A stretch of 64,000 bases of DNA from CAVXHV01 sp963761445 (GTDB lineage: Bacteria; Planctomycetota; Planctomycetia; Isosphaerales; Isosphaeraceae), in assembly GCA_963761445.1 (NCBI GenBank), contig CAVXHV010000004.1:4278001-4342000 (forward strand). Direction: 5' to 3'. The notes under the pieces were generated by a model. The model ran no database searches and was not told where the DNA came from. It worked only from the letters and a program-made list of their open reading frames with translations. This document shows, piece after piece, positions 18,100 to 28,200 of this stretch (its first letter is position 1; each line of letters begins with the position of its first letter). A program made the position numbers and the translations under genes.

Positions 18100-20238
18100 G
18101 TGACGACGAGACAGGCGGGGACTATCGGGCGGCAGCTCCGGACGGTGTTCAACCTGGGAGCGATCGGGGACCTGACGGACGGTCAGCTTCTCGAGCGTTT
18201 CGCCGCCCGGGGTGGTGAGGCCGCCGAGCTGGCGTTTGCGGCGATTGTTGAGCGCCACGGGCCGATGGTACTGCGGGTTTGCCGGCATGCGCTTTTCGAT
18301 CCGCATGATGCCGAGGACGCGTTTCAGGCCACCTTCCTCATCCTGGTGAAGCAGGCACGCTCGTTGTGGGTGCAGGACTCGCTGGGCCCGTGGCTTCACC
18401 GTGTGGCGCAACGTGTCGCCACAAAGGCCCGGTCGTCCGCGGCGAGAATGCATGAGCACGAGCGGCGCGCGGCGGCCGCGAGGGGTGCCTGGAGCGAAGA
18501 CCGGCGGGACCGGGGCGAGGTCGTTGAGTTCCTCCACGCGGAGATCGACCGGCTGCCGGAGCAATACCGCGTGCCGGTGGTGCTTTGCGACTTGCAAGGC
18601 CTCACTCACGAGAAGGCCGCGCGGCATCTGGGCTGGCCGGTCGGAACGCTCAAGACCCGGTTGGCGCGGGCACGCGAGCTGCTGCGGGGGCGGCTCTCCC
18701 GGCACGGGCTGGGACTTTGTGAGGGGCGTTCTGTCGAAGAAAAGGGTCTCGCCCTGGCTTTGCCGCTACGAGCCTTCGATGTTGCGCCACCGGGCATACT
18801 GGTCGAATCGACTGTTCGGGCTGCGGGTCCGGTCGCGGCCGGTCAAGCGCTTTCCGCTTCTGTGATCTCGTCACGTGTTGCCATTTTGATCGAGGAGGTA
18901 CTCAAGACCATGGTCGTGACCAAATTGAAGCTGGCCTCGGTGGTGGTGCTCGTCGGCGCTCTCGGGGCCGCGGGTGCGGGTGTGCTGGCGCAGCAGGGAG
19001 CGCGGCCGCAAGCGGGGCAGGGGGTGGGCCAGGGACAGGCCGGGGGCGACCAGGGCGGCTCGCGGCGGGGCGCTCGAGGTGAGGGCGGACAAGCCGGCAC
19101 GACGACGCCGGCGTATATCAGGCAATCACGTCGCGCTGATCATCACACGGTTGGAGGAGGAAGTCGCCGAGGCCCGGGCGCGGCTGGATCGCAGCCTGAA
19201 GAAGTTCCAGGCGGCGGACCACCCCGTTGTCATCCGCGCCAGGAGACGCTCGATGCGCTGGCGCAACGACTCGACCGGATCGACCGCGTTCTCGTCGATG
19301 TGGTCGAGACTTATCCCACGATGGTCGATTTTTCGGGTGGGCCGGCCGGGGCCGACCGGGGCGGTTCGTCCACGGCGGATGCGACCCGCAATCGCGTGAA
19401 TGCCGGGCGAGGTGTTCGCCCTTTCTTTTCCGGCGATTTTGACAGCGCTCAACCGAGGGACCGAGACGCATCGGTGTCGCACGCCGATGCGCAAAACCGG
19501 GCACAAGCACAATCGGGCAACGCCCCGCAAGAACAGACGGGCAAACAAGGGGTGTCAGACCAGCAGAACAACGCCGGGCAGCAAGGATCGAAGGGCAGCG
19601 AGCAGGGGGCCGGCTCACAGAAGAGCGGCGGGCAGTCGGGGGCGAAGAGTCAAGGAGGTGAGAGGGGGGCACAGAACTACAACGCCGGGCAGAAAGGACA
19701 GGACGACCAAGGAAATCAGGGTAGCCCAAACGGGCAGGGCTCGCAGGATCAAAAGGGGAAACAAGGGCAGAACAGCCAAGGGAAGTCGTCGAATCGTGAC
19801 GCAGCGGTGGACGTGATCCGGACGGCGCCAGACCAGCGGATTGGAAAGGGCATGGTGACCGCCGATCTGGATGACGACGGAAAGGTCGACCTGATCGTCG
19901 TCAATGACGACGACGATGCGAAGCCAGTGCCGAAGAGCCAATCAAAGCAGGGTGAGGGTGACGCACAGAAGCGAGGGGCGAAGCCCGGTGAGAACAGTCA
20001 GTCGAAGCGAGGCGACTCGCAGAGAGATAACGCGAACCAAGTTGCGAAAAACAAGCAGTCGGAGCGGAGTAACTCGCAGAGAGATGACGCGAACCAAGGT
20101 GCGAACAAGCAGTCGCAGAAAGGTGACGCACCAGGAGAGGATGGGGCGAAGCGAGGTTCGAGCAGCGAGTCCAAGCAAGATCAGCCTGGGGCGGATTCTC
20201 GCCAGGGAAAGAATGGCGACACATCGGAGCGGGACTAG
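18100..20238 (+). CDS. Membrane-anchored ECF sigma factor with low-complexity tail and FG-GAP-like motif
   Basis: GTG start. Residues about 20-205 are a sigma-70 domain: DAEDAFQATFLILVKQARSL (region 2) and LPEQYRVPVVLCDLQG with GTLKTRLARARELL (region 4). A membrane segment follows at about 275-300 (LKLASVVVLVGALGAAGAG). Two compensating frame breaks near 19131 (one extra base) and 19241 (one missing base) hide a coiled coil reading ITRLEEEVAEARARLDRSLK; the frame then resumes with LAQRLDRIDRVLVDVVE. The last ~270 residues are dominated by Gln, Gly, Ser, Asn, Lys and Asp, interrupted by MVTADLDDDGKVDLIVVN, a single FG-GAP/VCBS-like calcium-binding motif. Family knowledge: planctomycetes have many ECF factors with fused anchors. 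A tethered sigma factor with an exported sensing tail is inference. Confidence 0.82.
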   Translation: MTTRQAGTIGRQLRTVFNLGAIGDLTDGQLLERFAARGGEAAELAFAAIVERHGPMVLRVCRHALFDPHDAEDAFQATFLILVKQARSLWVQDSLGPWLHRVAQRVATKARSSAARMHEHERRAAAARGAWSEDRRDRGEVVEFLHAEIDRLPEQYRVPVVLCDLQGLTHEKAARHLGWPVGTLKTRLARARELLRGRLSRHGLGLCEGRSVEEKGLALALPLRAFDVAPPGILVESTVRAAGPVAAGQALSASVISSRVAILIEEVLKTMVVTKLKLASVVVLVGALGAAGAGVLAQQGARPQAGQGVGQGQAGGDQGGSRRGARGEGGQAGTTTPAYIRQSRRADHHTVGGGSRRGPGAAGSQPEEVPGGGPPRCHPRQETLDALAQRLDRIDRVLVDVVETYPTMVDFSGGPAGADRGGSSTADATRNRVNAGRGVRPFFSGDFDSAQPRDRDASVSHADAQNRAQAQSGNAPQEQTGKQGVSDQQNNAGQQGSKGSEQGAGSQKSGGQSGAKSQGGERGAQNYNAGQKGQDDQGNQGSPNGQGSQDQKGKQGQNSQGKSSNRDAAVDVIRTAPDQRIGKGMVTADLDDDGKVDLIVVNDDDDAKPVPKSQSKQGEGDAQKRGAKPGENSQSKRGDSQRDNANQVAKNKQSERSNSQRDDANQGANKQSQKGDAPGEDGAKRGSSSESKQDQPGADSRQGKNGDTSERD

Positions 20239-20245
20239 GGCCCAA

Positions 20246-20270
20246 GATGGTCCGCAATGGCGGACCCTAC
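20246..20270. repeat. Dispersed palindromic repeat, family B, copy 1
   Basis: Arms GGTCCGC and GCGGACC flank an AATG loop, followed by CTAC. It sits at the 3' ends of the convergent sigma-factor and DUF1801 genes. Copies 2 and 3 are at 20743 and 39681. Confidence 0.85.
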
Positions 20271-20653
20271 TTCTTTCGCCGGCTGGATTGTGCTCGTGCT
20301 GAGTGCTCCTTCACTCTGAACTTCACAATTCTGGTAATCAAGGCGTATGGAATGGGTTGATCGAGGGGAAACTTCAGATTTCCCTTCTCACCTTTATAGG
20401 GCGATATGTCCGCTTGGAGCTTTGCGTCGCCTTTGACTGGCGGGTAGAGGCCGATGTGCGCTTTGAAGGCCGCGAAGTGGATGAGATTGCCCGAGAGCGC
20501 GAAAGTTGGCATTCCGTAGCTGATCTTCTCCTCCGCCTCCGGAGCCGCTTTTTGGATCGTCGATCGAATCTTCTGCAGGATCGATTGGACCTCGGGTGAA
20601 CATGAGTAGATGTATTCATCGATGTTTTTCGATGAGCGTCGTTGGTTCTTCAT
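20267..20653 (-). CDS. DUF1801 domain protein (YdhG/iron-chaperone-like fold)
   Basis: A 128-residue protein with the DUF1801 pattern: IDEYIYSCSPEVQSILQKIR, EEKISYGMPTF, FAAFKAHIGLYP and a KGNLKFPLDQPIPYALI segment near the end. The family has the frataxin-like fold, is widespread in bacteria and has no settled biochemical role. It converges on the sigma-factor gene, with a palindromic repeat between them. It starts at ATG 20653 and diverges from the propeller-protein gene. Confidence 0.85.
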   Translation of the reverse strand: MKNQRRSSKNIDEYIYSCSPEVQSILQKIRSTIQKAAPEAEEKISYGMPTFALSGNLIHFAAFKAHIGLYPPVKGDAKLQADISPYKGEKGNLKFPLDQPIPYALITRIVKFRVKEHSARAQSSRRKK

Positions 20654-20742
20654 GATCGACCTGCCGCTTCAGCGTATTTGCAGCGTTGGCGATTTTGATT
20701 GCACGCGGGGCCGCCTCACCGGTGGAGAGTAAACGGGGCGGG

Positions 20743-20765
20743 GATGGTCTGCAATGGCAGACCCC
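20743..20765. repeat. Dispersed palindromic repeat, family B, copy 2 (covarying arms)
   Basis: Arms GGTCTGC and GCAGACC flank an AATG loop. Relative to copies 1 and 3 both arms differ at the paired position (C to T and G to A), so the hairpin is kept intact. Confidence 0.85.
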
Positions 20766-20910
20766 AGGGGAGCCGGCGCGGTTGGGGCGGATCTCGCGAA
20801 TAAGTGTGCGGGGAGGATAGTCTATCCTGGAGGAGCGCGGGAGCGGATCCTGGGAGTTCGGGGACGCGATCGGCCGGGATGAGGCTCTGTCGCACACGAG
20901 GGGTGATCGT

Positions 20911-23900
20911 TTGCCCGAGCAGGCTGAGACGATGGACGTGACGCTCTGGGGACGAGCTGCCGCGGTGTGGCGCGGGCGGAGGGGGACGTTTTTTGCGATT
21001 GCGGCGATCGTGGCCAGCTTTGCACTCGGGGCGGCGTCGATCGTGGGCTGGCGATACTACGCTGAATCGAAGTTCGGGAGGGTGGAGTTGCTCACGGAGG
21101 GCAAGCCTGTCGTTGCCCAGGTGCTTGACGAGCCGGGTGATTCGCCGATCGGGGAGCCCTTTGATCTGGCCACGCGTGCGGTGGTTTTGCTGCCGGAGGG
21201 TGATTACCAGCTTCGGGTGAACGGCGTGGGGCGGATCGGGCGGACGTATCGGTTCGCGGTCAATCGGGGGGAGACGCAGGCGCACACGATCTCGATCGAC
21301 GAGGGTCGATTGCTGGGAGGCGAACAGGCGCCGATCTTCGGGGGCGGTGCTCGGGGCTGGCCCGCGCCGATTCGGTTTGCTCACGTTCTGGCGCGCGGGA
21401 GATCTTGGCGGGGAAGGCGGACTTCATTGAATTCGAACGGCAATCCTTGATCCGGCGCGACGGGGCGACTGGCAAGGTGATCTGGGATGCGATGCATCCG
21501 GCGAAGCCGTTTCCGAGCGATCGTGATCCTGTCCGCTGGATGCGCGATGCCTTCTATCCGACGACGCCCGGGGGGCTGCTGGAACATGTGCCCGACTTGA
21601 ACGGCGACGGGGTGGGGGATCTGGTTCTGTTCAGCGCTTTCACGCCGGCTGTCCTGGCGGTTTCGGGCAAGGACGGCTCGATGCTATGGAACTACGTGGC
21701 CGAGCTGAATGGACAGGGCGGGCCGCGGGACCTGTGCCCGAAGGCGTCGTGAGCGGGTGTGGCCGCCGGGCGAGCTCGGCGCCGGCGGAGCGGCGATGAT
21801 CGATGTGGATCGCGACGGCACCGCTGATGTTTGCGCGACATTTGTTTTCGAAAAGGCGATTCCTGCTGCGAACGAGGACGGCGATTCTTCCCAGAAATCT
21901 GTTCAGATGGACGGCCGGTGGCGCCGGTCCGTCGTCGTGGGGCTATCCGGGCGGTCGGGGCGCTGCCTCTGGACGCATCCGATCGAGCCGGACTTTGTCG
22001 AGGCCAAGGGCGGCGACGAGTTCAGGCCGGCAGAGGTCGTGCGCGGACGGCGGTCGAGTCTGCTTCAGTTCGTGGCGAAGACGCACTGGATGGGGCTCGA
22101 CCCGGGTACGGGCCGCGTGCAAGTGGGGCCACTCGAGCTTGGCTTCACGCCGGCGCGGCCGGTTGCACACGCCGACTTTGATGGGGACGGAGAACCTGAG
22201 ATCGTGACGATCGAGACCGGTCCTGGCCGGAGAGATTGGACGATGCGGGTCTGGTCGATCGGCGCCGGGCACCCGGTATGGAACCAGACAATTGATGCGG
22301 CGTTTGACTCGTCGGACGGGTCGTGGATGCCCGGTGACCTGTCGGACGGGTCGCCGCCGAGCTGTCCGCTCGTTGCCGATCTTGATGAGGACGGGCGGTC
22401 AGAGGTTGTGGTGCCCGATGCCGGGCCCATGCCGCCGCATTTGGGCTACCGCGGAGTGCGGCTGCTCGATGGGCGGACGGGCGCGACGCGGTGGCGGCGG
22501 GCGTTGCGGGTGGAATCCGAGGAGGAGGATGGCGTGGCCGAGATGATCGCGGCGCCTGATCTCGACGGTGATGGGACGCGCGACATTGTGATTGTTTCGC
22601 TCCTGGTCTCCCCGGAGTGGCAGGCGCGTATGAGGCAACGGCAACGGCCGGAGCCGGAGCGCATCTGGGTCGATGTGCTCTCGGGCAAGGACGGCCGCCC
22701 GCTGTGGCGGTGGAATGTGGATGTTCCCGATGACAAGCTCAGCCGAATCTGGACGCCCTTCTGGTGGGGACGCGGGCCCGACGGGTGGCCGTTCCTGGCA
22801 ATTCCACTGGGCGGGAGCGACAATTTCGGGCCCGGGTCTGAAAGCGATCCCAACAAGATGAGGGCGGTTGTTTACTTGCTCGAGGCTTCGACCGGGCGCG
22901 AGCGGCACGCGATCAACGGGCTCAGACGAGCGAGCCTGGCAGACCTGGATGGCGACGGAGCCTCAGATTTGTGGGGGAACGTGGATGGGGAGCTGCGGGC
23001 GTTTCGCGGCGAAGGGGCGGAGGTTTGGCGTACTCTGGGCTTGTTTCAGCCGGCGATGCCATCGGAGTATCGCTGGGACGCGAAGGGTTCGGCGGTAATC
23101 GATCTAGATCGCGACGGGATTGGTGACGTGGTCGGCGCGGATCTTAACGCGCCTTCTTTCTGGTCAGCGGATCGGAGCGGGAGTCGAACGGCACTGGCGC
23201 GGTCGGGTCGTGATGGGCATGTGATCTGGAAGACCGCGCTCGATGACTGGGAGAGCTGGCTGTTGCCCGATCGGGGGGAAACTCACACGCTGGCCGCAAA
23301 CCCGTTGCCGGCGGGCGACTTTGACGGGGACGGGACGCCGGACGTGATCGTGACGATGGACGAAACGGATGACGACGCCATGGCGGCGATCCAGGCGACG
23401 ACACTGCCGGTGCGAGTTCTTTCGGGGCGGACGGGGGCCAGGTTGTGGGCGTCGGGTTCCTTGCCATCGGGAGTGCGATCGATCGGCGGAATGTCCATCA
23501 TGTCGGCCGACGCGCGGATGGTCGAGCCGGGCGGAGCGCCTGACTTGATTGTTTGCCATCGAGGCTCGTACATCGCACCGGGCGCGATGGCGCCGGCCGG
23601 GGCGGCGGATATCGTGAGGGAGAGACTTGCGAGGCTATCTGGGCGCGATGGGCGGATTATTTGGGACATCAGCCTTTCCGAGAAGGAAGGCGGAACTTCG
23701 CTCGTGGATGTCGCGCGACTCGAGGACAACGATCTGGACGGTGACGGCGGACGCGACATCGTGCTGGGGCCGTCGACTTCGCCGAACGTCGACGAGTCTG
23801 ACCGAACGTTGATTGCAATTTCCTTGCGGGATGGCAGGCGAATCTGGTCGCGGCCGCTGGAGAATTCCTTCAGCACACGGTTTGAAATCCTGGTCGCGGC

Positions 23901-25214
23901 GGGCGACGGACCGGACCGCCGGAGTGTCATTGTCCTCGACGAGCTGGACGGTGGCGACCGGTTGGACTTGCGCGTACGTGCGTTCGCTGGCAAGAGCGGA
24001 GAGCCAGGGTGGAGCACAAAGCCAGGCGCGCTGCGCGCGCGCAGGCCGAGCGACGCCGTGATGGTGATGGCCGATTTCGATGGGAACAAGAAGCCGTTCG
24101 TCTGTGCACGTTTCACGGAGCCGGGCGGAGCTCGGCGGATTGTGGTGCTAGGGCCGAACGGCGAAGAACGCGCGCGACGCGACTGGAAGTGGACGGGAAA
24201 CGACTTCGGCGGACTGTTCGCGGCGGACACGAACGGCGATGGCCGCGACGAGCTGGTGGCGTGGGGTGGCGGCCGCCTTCAAATAATGAATCGCGAGCTG
24301 AAGGATTTGTGGACGCGTGAGATTGAGCCAGACACGATGGTTCTCGATCTGAAGAGCCGGCCCGGGCGCGGCGCGAGATGATGATCTCGCCGGCGCTCGC
24401 GCTTGACGCGGCGACCGGGCGGCCGAAGTGGACGGGACAGGCACCGCTCGTGCCTCGTGAGTTTGCGCCCTATCTGCTCGATCCGGGTGATTCGACCCGA
24501 GAGCCGCGTTTGATCGCGTCGGGCCTGGGCGCGACGGTTTGCCGGATGGCGATGGAGACGGGTGTGGATGGCAGAATTGCGGAGCCGCAGGGGAGGGTTG
24601 TGAAGGCTCGAGCCGCGGGGGATGACCCGCGCTGGAGTAGGCCGCTGCCGTGGGTGACACGGCTGAACGGGGCGTTTGGTCCATGGGGACTGTTGACGGC
24701 GTTTGGCCTTGCGGTCGTATCGGTTTTTGTGCCGGTTTTGATTGTTCGGATCGCTCGTGGGCGGAGGCGGAATTACACGATCGCGGCGCTCATGAGCGTG
24801 CCCGTTGCTGCGACGCTTCCACTCCTGGTTTACTTGACGCTGGTGCCGTGGCTGCCGCCGAGCGATAGCTCGATGCTGGCGACTGATGGGAGAAAGTTCG
24901 TGACCGGGACTCTGGCTGGCGTGCCGATGGTCGCGTGCGCGATGTGGATTGTGGCGAGCGTCGTGCGGCGACGGTGGTGGGTGTTGGTTGGGTTGGCGGG
25001 GATCGTGGTCGTTGCGACGATGCTGGTTGCGGTAGGGTGGATCTGGCTGGACAGGAAGTCGATGGCGGGAGTCGAGCATTATGGGTCGGAAGGGTGGGAA
25101 TTGGTGGCAATGGCTGGGGCGTATTTGGCTGCGGTGGTTTGGGGGATGGGGAGGGTAGTGCTCGGAGTTTATGCGTGGATTCGGGGGCGGGGTTTGCGGG
25201 GTGGGGATGCGTAA
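20911..25214 (+). CDS. Giant membrane propeller protein 1 (FG-GAP/PQQ-like repeats), three frame breaks
   Basis: Start at TTG 20911 (well-placed AGGGGTG upstream) or ATG 20932. An N-terminal membrane segment (about 27-48) is followed by a beta domain (GRVELLTEGKPVVAQVL to HTISIDEGRLL) known from planctomycete surface proteins and kinases. Then come alternating blades: GxxGxxxW motifs (SGKDGSMLWNYV, DGRTGATRWRRA) and calcium-loop motifs (DLDGDGTRDIV, DFDGDGTPDVI). About five C-terminal membrane segments end the protein. Comparison with the two paralogues downstream shows frame breaks near 21395 (one missing), 21745 (one extra) and 24360 (one missing). The restored length is about 1,434 residues. 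The predicted propeller is extracytoplasmic; ligand and function are unknown. Confidence 0.8.
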
Positions 25215-25219
25215 GCAGT

Positions 25220-28200
25220 ATGGACGATCGAGGCGCCGGCAACATGTTGGGAGCATCGCGAATGCGGGGGATCTTGGGGCGATGCTGCGCGATGTTCGAT
25301 TGGAATCGCGAGCGCGGGGCTGCGATTCGGAATCTTGGGTTGGGCTCGGCGTTCACGCTGGTGGTGATCGCGGTTGTGATCGCGGGATTGCGGATCGATG
25401 CGGAATGGAGGATCGGGCATGTTGAACTGATCATCGAGGGGGAGCCGGTGGTGGCGCAGGTGCTTGCTGAAGGGTCGGACATTGCGCTTGGTGAGCCGTT
25501 TGACGTGGTGAGCCGCGCGGTGCTGGCGCTGGCGGACGGGGAATATCAGCTTCGCGTCAATGGGAAGGGGCGCGTGGGCAGGACCTATCGGTTTGCGGTG
25601 AATCGGGGGGAAACCCAATTGCATCGGATTTCGCTCGACGAGGGACGGCTTCTTTGCGGTGAGCCGGGGCGGCCTGACTCGGGCGCACAAGGGGAACCGA
25701 ATCTGCCGATTCGATTCGCGCCCAGGATCGAGGCGCTCGAGCTGGTGCCGGGGCGGGCGGATTTGATCGAGTGGTCGAAAGAGTCGTTGATTTGCCGCGA
25801 CGGAGCGACCGGCAAGGTGCGATGGGATGCGCTTCAGCCCGCGGCGCCGTTTGAAATCGAGCATGATCAACGGTCATGGCTGGCGAACGGCGTGCTCGAT
25901 AGTGGCGCGGGTTGGCTGCTTGCTCCCGCTTTCGATCTCGACGGCGATGGAACGCGCGACTTGCTCTGGTATGTTCGGGGATTGCGTGCGCTCGTGGCGC
26001 TCTCGGGCAGGGACGGCGCGATGTTGTGGAATTACGTGGCCGAGGTCGATGGGCCGGGAGGACCCCGAAGCGATTCGGCGGCGGCGCGCTCCAAGGGCCA
26101 GTCATCCCGGATGAGCGCCATTGCCGGGCAACCGCGCGTGAGCGACGTTGATCACGACGGAACGCCCGACCTTGTGGCGACGGTTGTGTTCGCGGAGTCG
26201 ATGGAGGAACGCACGCGGCGAACGGCGGTGCCGGGGAGCGATAGGACTTTTTTGCAGAAACGTGCTCTGGTTGCGGTCTCGGGCCGATCGGGAGTGCCGA
26301 TCTGGAGGCACGCACTCGACCAGCAGTTTGCTGCACGTTTGACCGAACGAGAGACCCAGCTCACGGTGATGGCAAGTGGGCGAGGGCGCGACTGGATCGG
26401 ATATCTCAACGGAACGCGCTGGTCTGGACTCGAGCCGGCGACCGGGCGCGTGCAGGGCGAGCCGATCGAGCTGGGTTTTGTGCCCCGCGGTCCGCTTCAG
26501 CATGGCGACCTCGATGGGGACGGAGAGCCCGAGATCGTGGCGCTGGGGCCGGGGAGCTCGGCTGACTTCAGCACGCTGCATGCGTATTCCGTCAAAACAC
26601 GCCGGGAGCTCTGGGCCGTGGAGGTCTCTGCGGGATGCGACGACGATCAGAATGTGTTTCCGCGTGGTCTGCAGCCGTTCTGGGATGATCGCGCTTCCGC
26701 CCCGCTTCTGCTGGTGGCGGACCTGGATGGCGACGGGAGATCGGAAATCGTGGCGGGGGACGCGGGTAAACTCTCGTCGCGCTTGCAGTATCGCGGAGTC
26801 TGTCTCATTGATGGCCCGGGCGGCGCGGTGCGGTGGCGGCGACCGATGCGGCCGGAGAACAGCGTGGGGGATGGACTCGCGGCCCTCATCGAGGCGCCGG
26901 ACCTGGATGGCGACGGTACGCGCGATCTGGTGGCCGTGTCTCGATACGCGGGGCGGCATCCGTTCGCGAGCCCCAAGTCAGACCGGGAGGAACCCGAGCG
27001 CGTCTATGTCGACGCGCTCTCGGGGAAGAGCGGCCGCGCCCTCTGGTGGTGGCATACCGACCTGGCCGAGGAGAAGCTCACGTGGATCTGGGCGCCGCGG
27101 TGGTGGGGACGAGGACCGGATGGGTGGCCGATGCTGGCGCTGGGCCTGGGCGGTGCGATCGAGGAGCGAAGCGCTCGGTCTGGCGAGGATGAGGACGATG
27201 CGCCCGGCATCGTGCACTTGCTCGAGGCGTCGACGGGACGCGAGCGGCACAGGGTGATGGGGCTCTCGCACGGTCGGTGCCACGACCTGGACGGCGACGG
27301 GCTACTTGATCTCTGGGGTGAGGTCGACGGGGAGCTGCGGGCGTTTCGTGGTGAGGCGCCCGAGGTCTGGCGGGCGCTGGGCCGATTCGAGCCGGCGGGA
27401 GCAGCCGGGCGGAAGGAAGGGGCCCGTGCGGGCGCGGGTGTTGATTTCGATGGGGACGGAATCGCCGATACGTTGATCGCAGATCTGGGCGTGGTTGGCG
27501 GGTCGAGCGCACGGCCGAGAGGCAGCCGCAGCGCAATGGCTCGCTCCGGTCGAGACGGGCACTTGATCTGGAAGAATCTCGTTGACGCGCGCGGGAGATG
27601 GTTCGACCCGACGAGCCGGGATGAATACGAGCTGAGCGCGTTTGCGGTGCCGGAGGGCGATCTCGATGGGGACGGCACCGCGGATGTGATCGTGCGGAAG
27701 CGGCCGGCGAGGGCATGGTTCCCGGAGTCGTCTCGTGTGGCGGCGACGATCGAGCTGCTTTCGGGCTCCAGTGGTACCAGGCTGTGGACGGTGAGTCTGG
27801 TGCCGAACGGCGCCGCTGATTCCCTGAGCGATTGGCTCGAGGCGTGCATGATCGAGCCGAATGGTGCACCGGACTTGATCGTGCAAATCGACAAGGGGGA
27901 GAGCGTCCGGCTCGTGAGAGTGTCGGGACGGAGTGGACGGATTCTGTGGGACGTCGACATTTCAGGGGAACGCCAGGTCAATGTACAGCCCGTCAATCTG
28001 CCGCACGTCCTGGCCGATCTGGATGGGGACGGGGGGCTGGATGTCCTCACTGTGCTGCCGCATTCCGATCCGTCTGAATTTACTGGATACAATCTTGCCG
28101 CGGTTTCGCTGCGTGACGGTAAGCGGTTGTGGTCGCGAGTGGTGACGCTGCGGGGCGAATTCGAGCGGCTGGGCGATCTCCAGGTGGGCGACATTGATGG

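Noticed and set aside
24935..25219. N-terminal extension of propeller protein 2
   Set aside because: The frame is open but overlaps the C-terminal membrane segments of protein 1, and paralogue 3 starts at the equivalent of about 25220.
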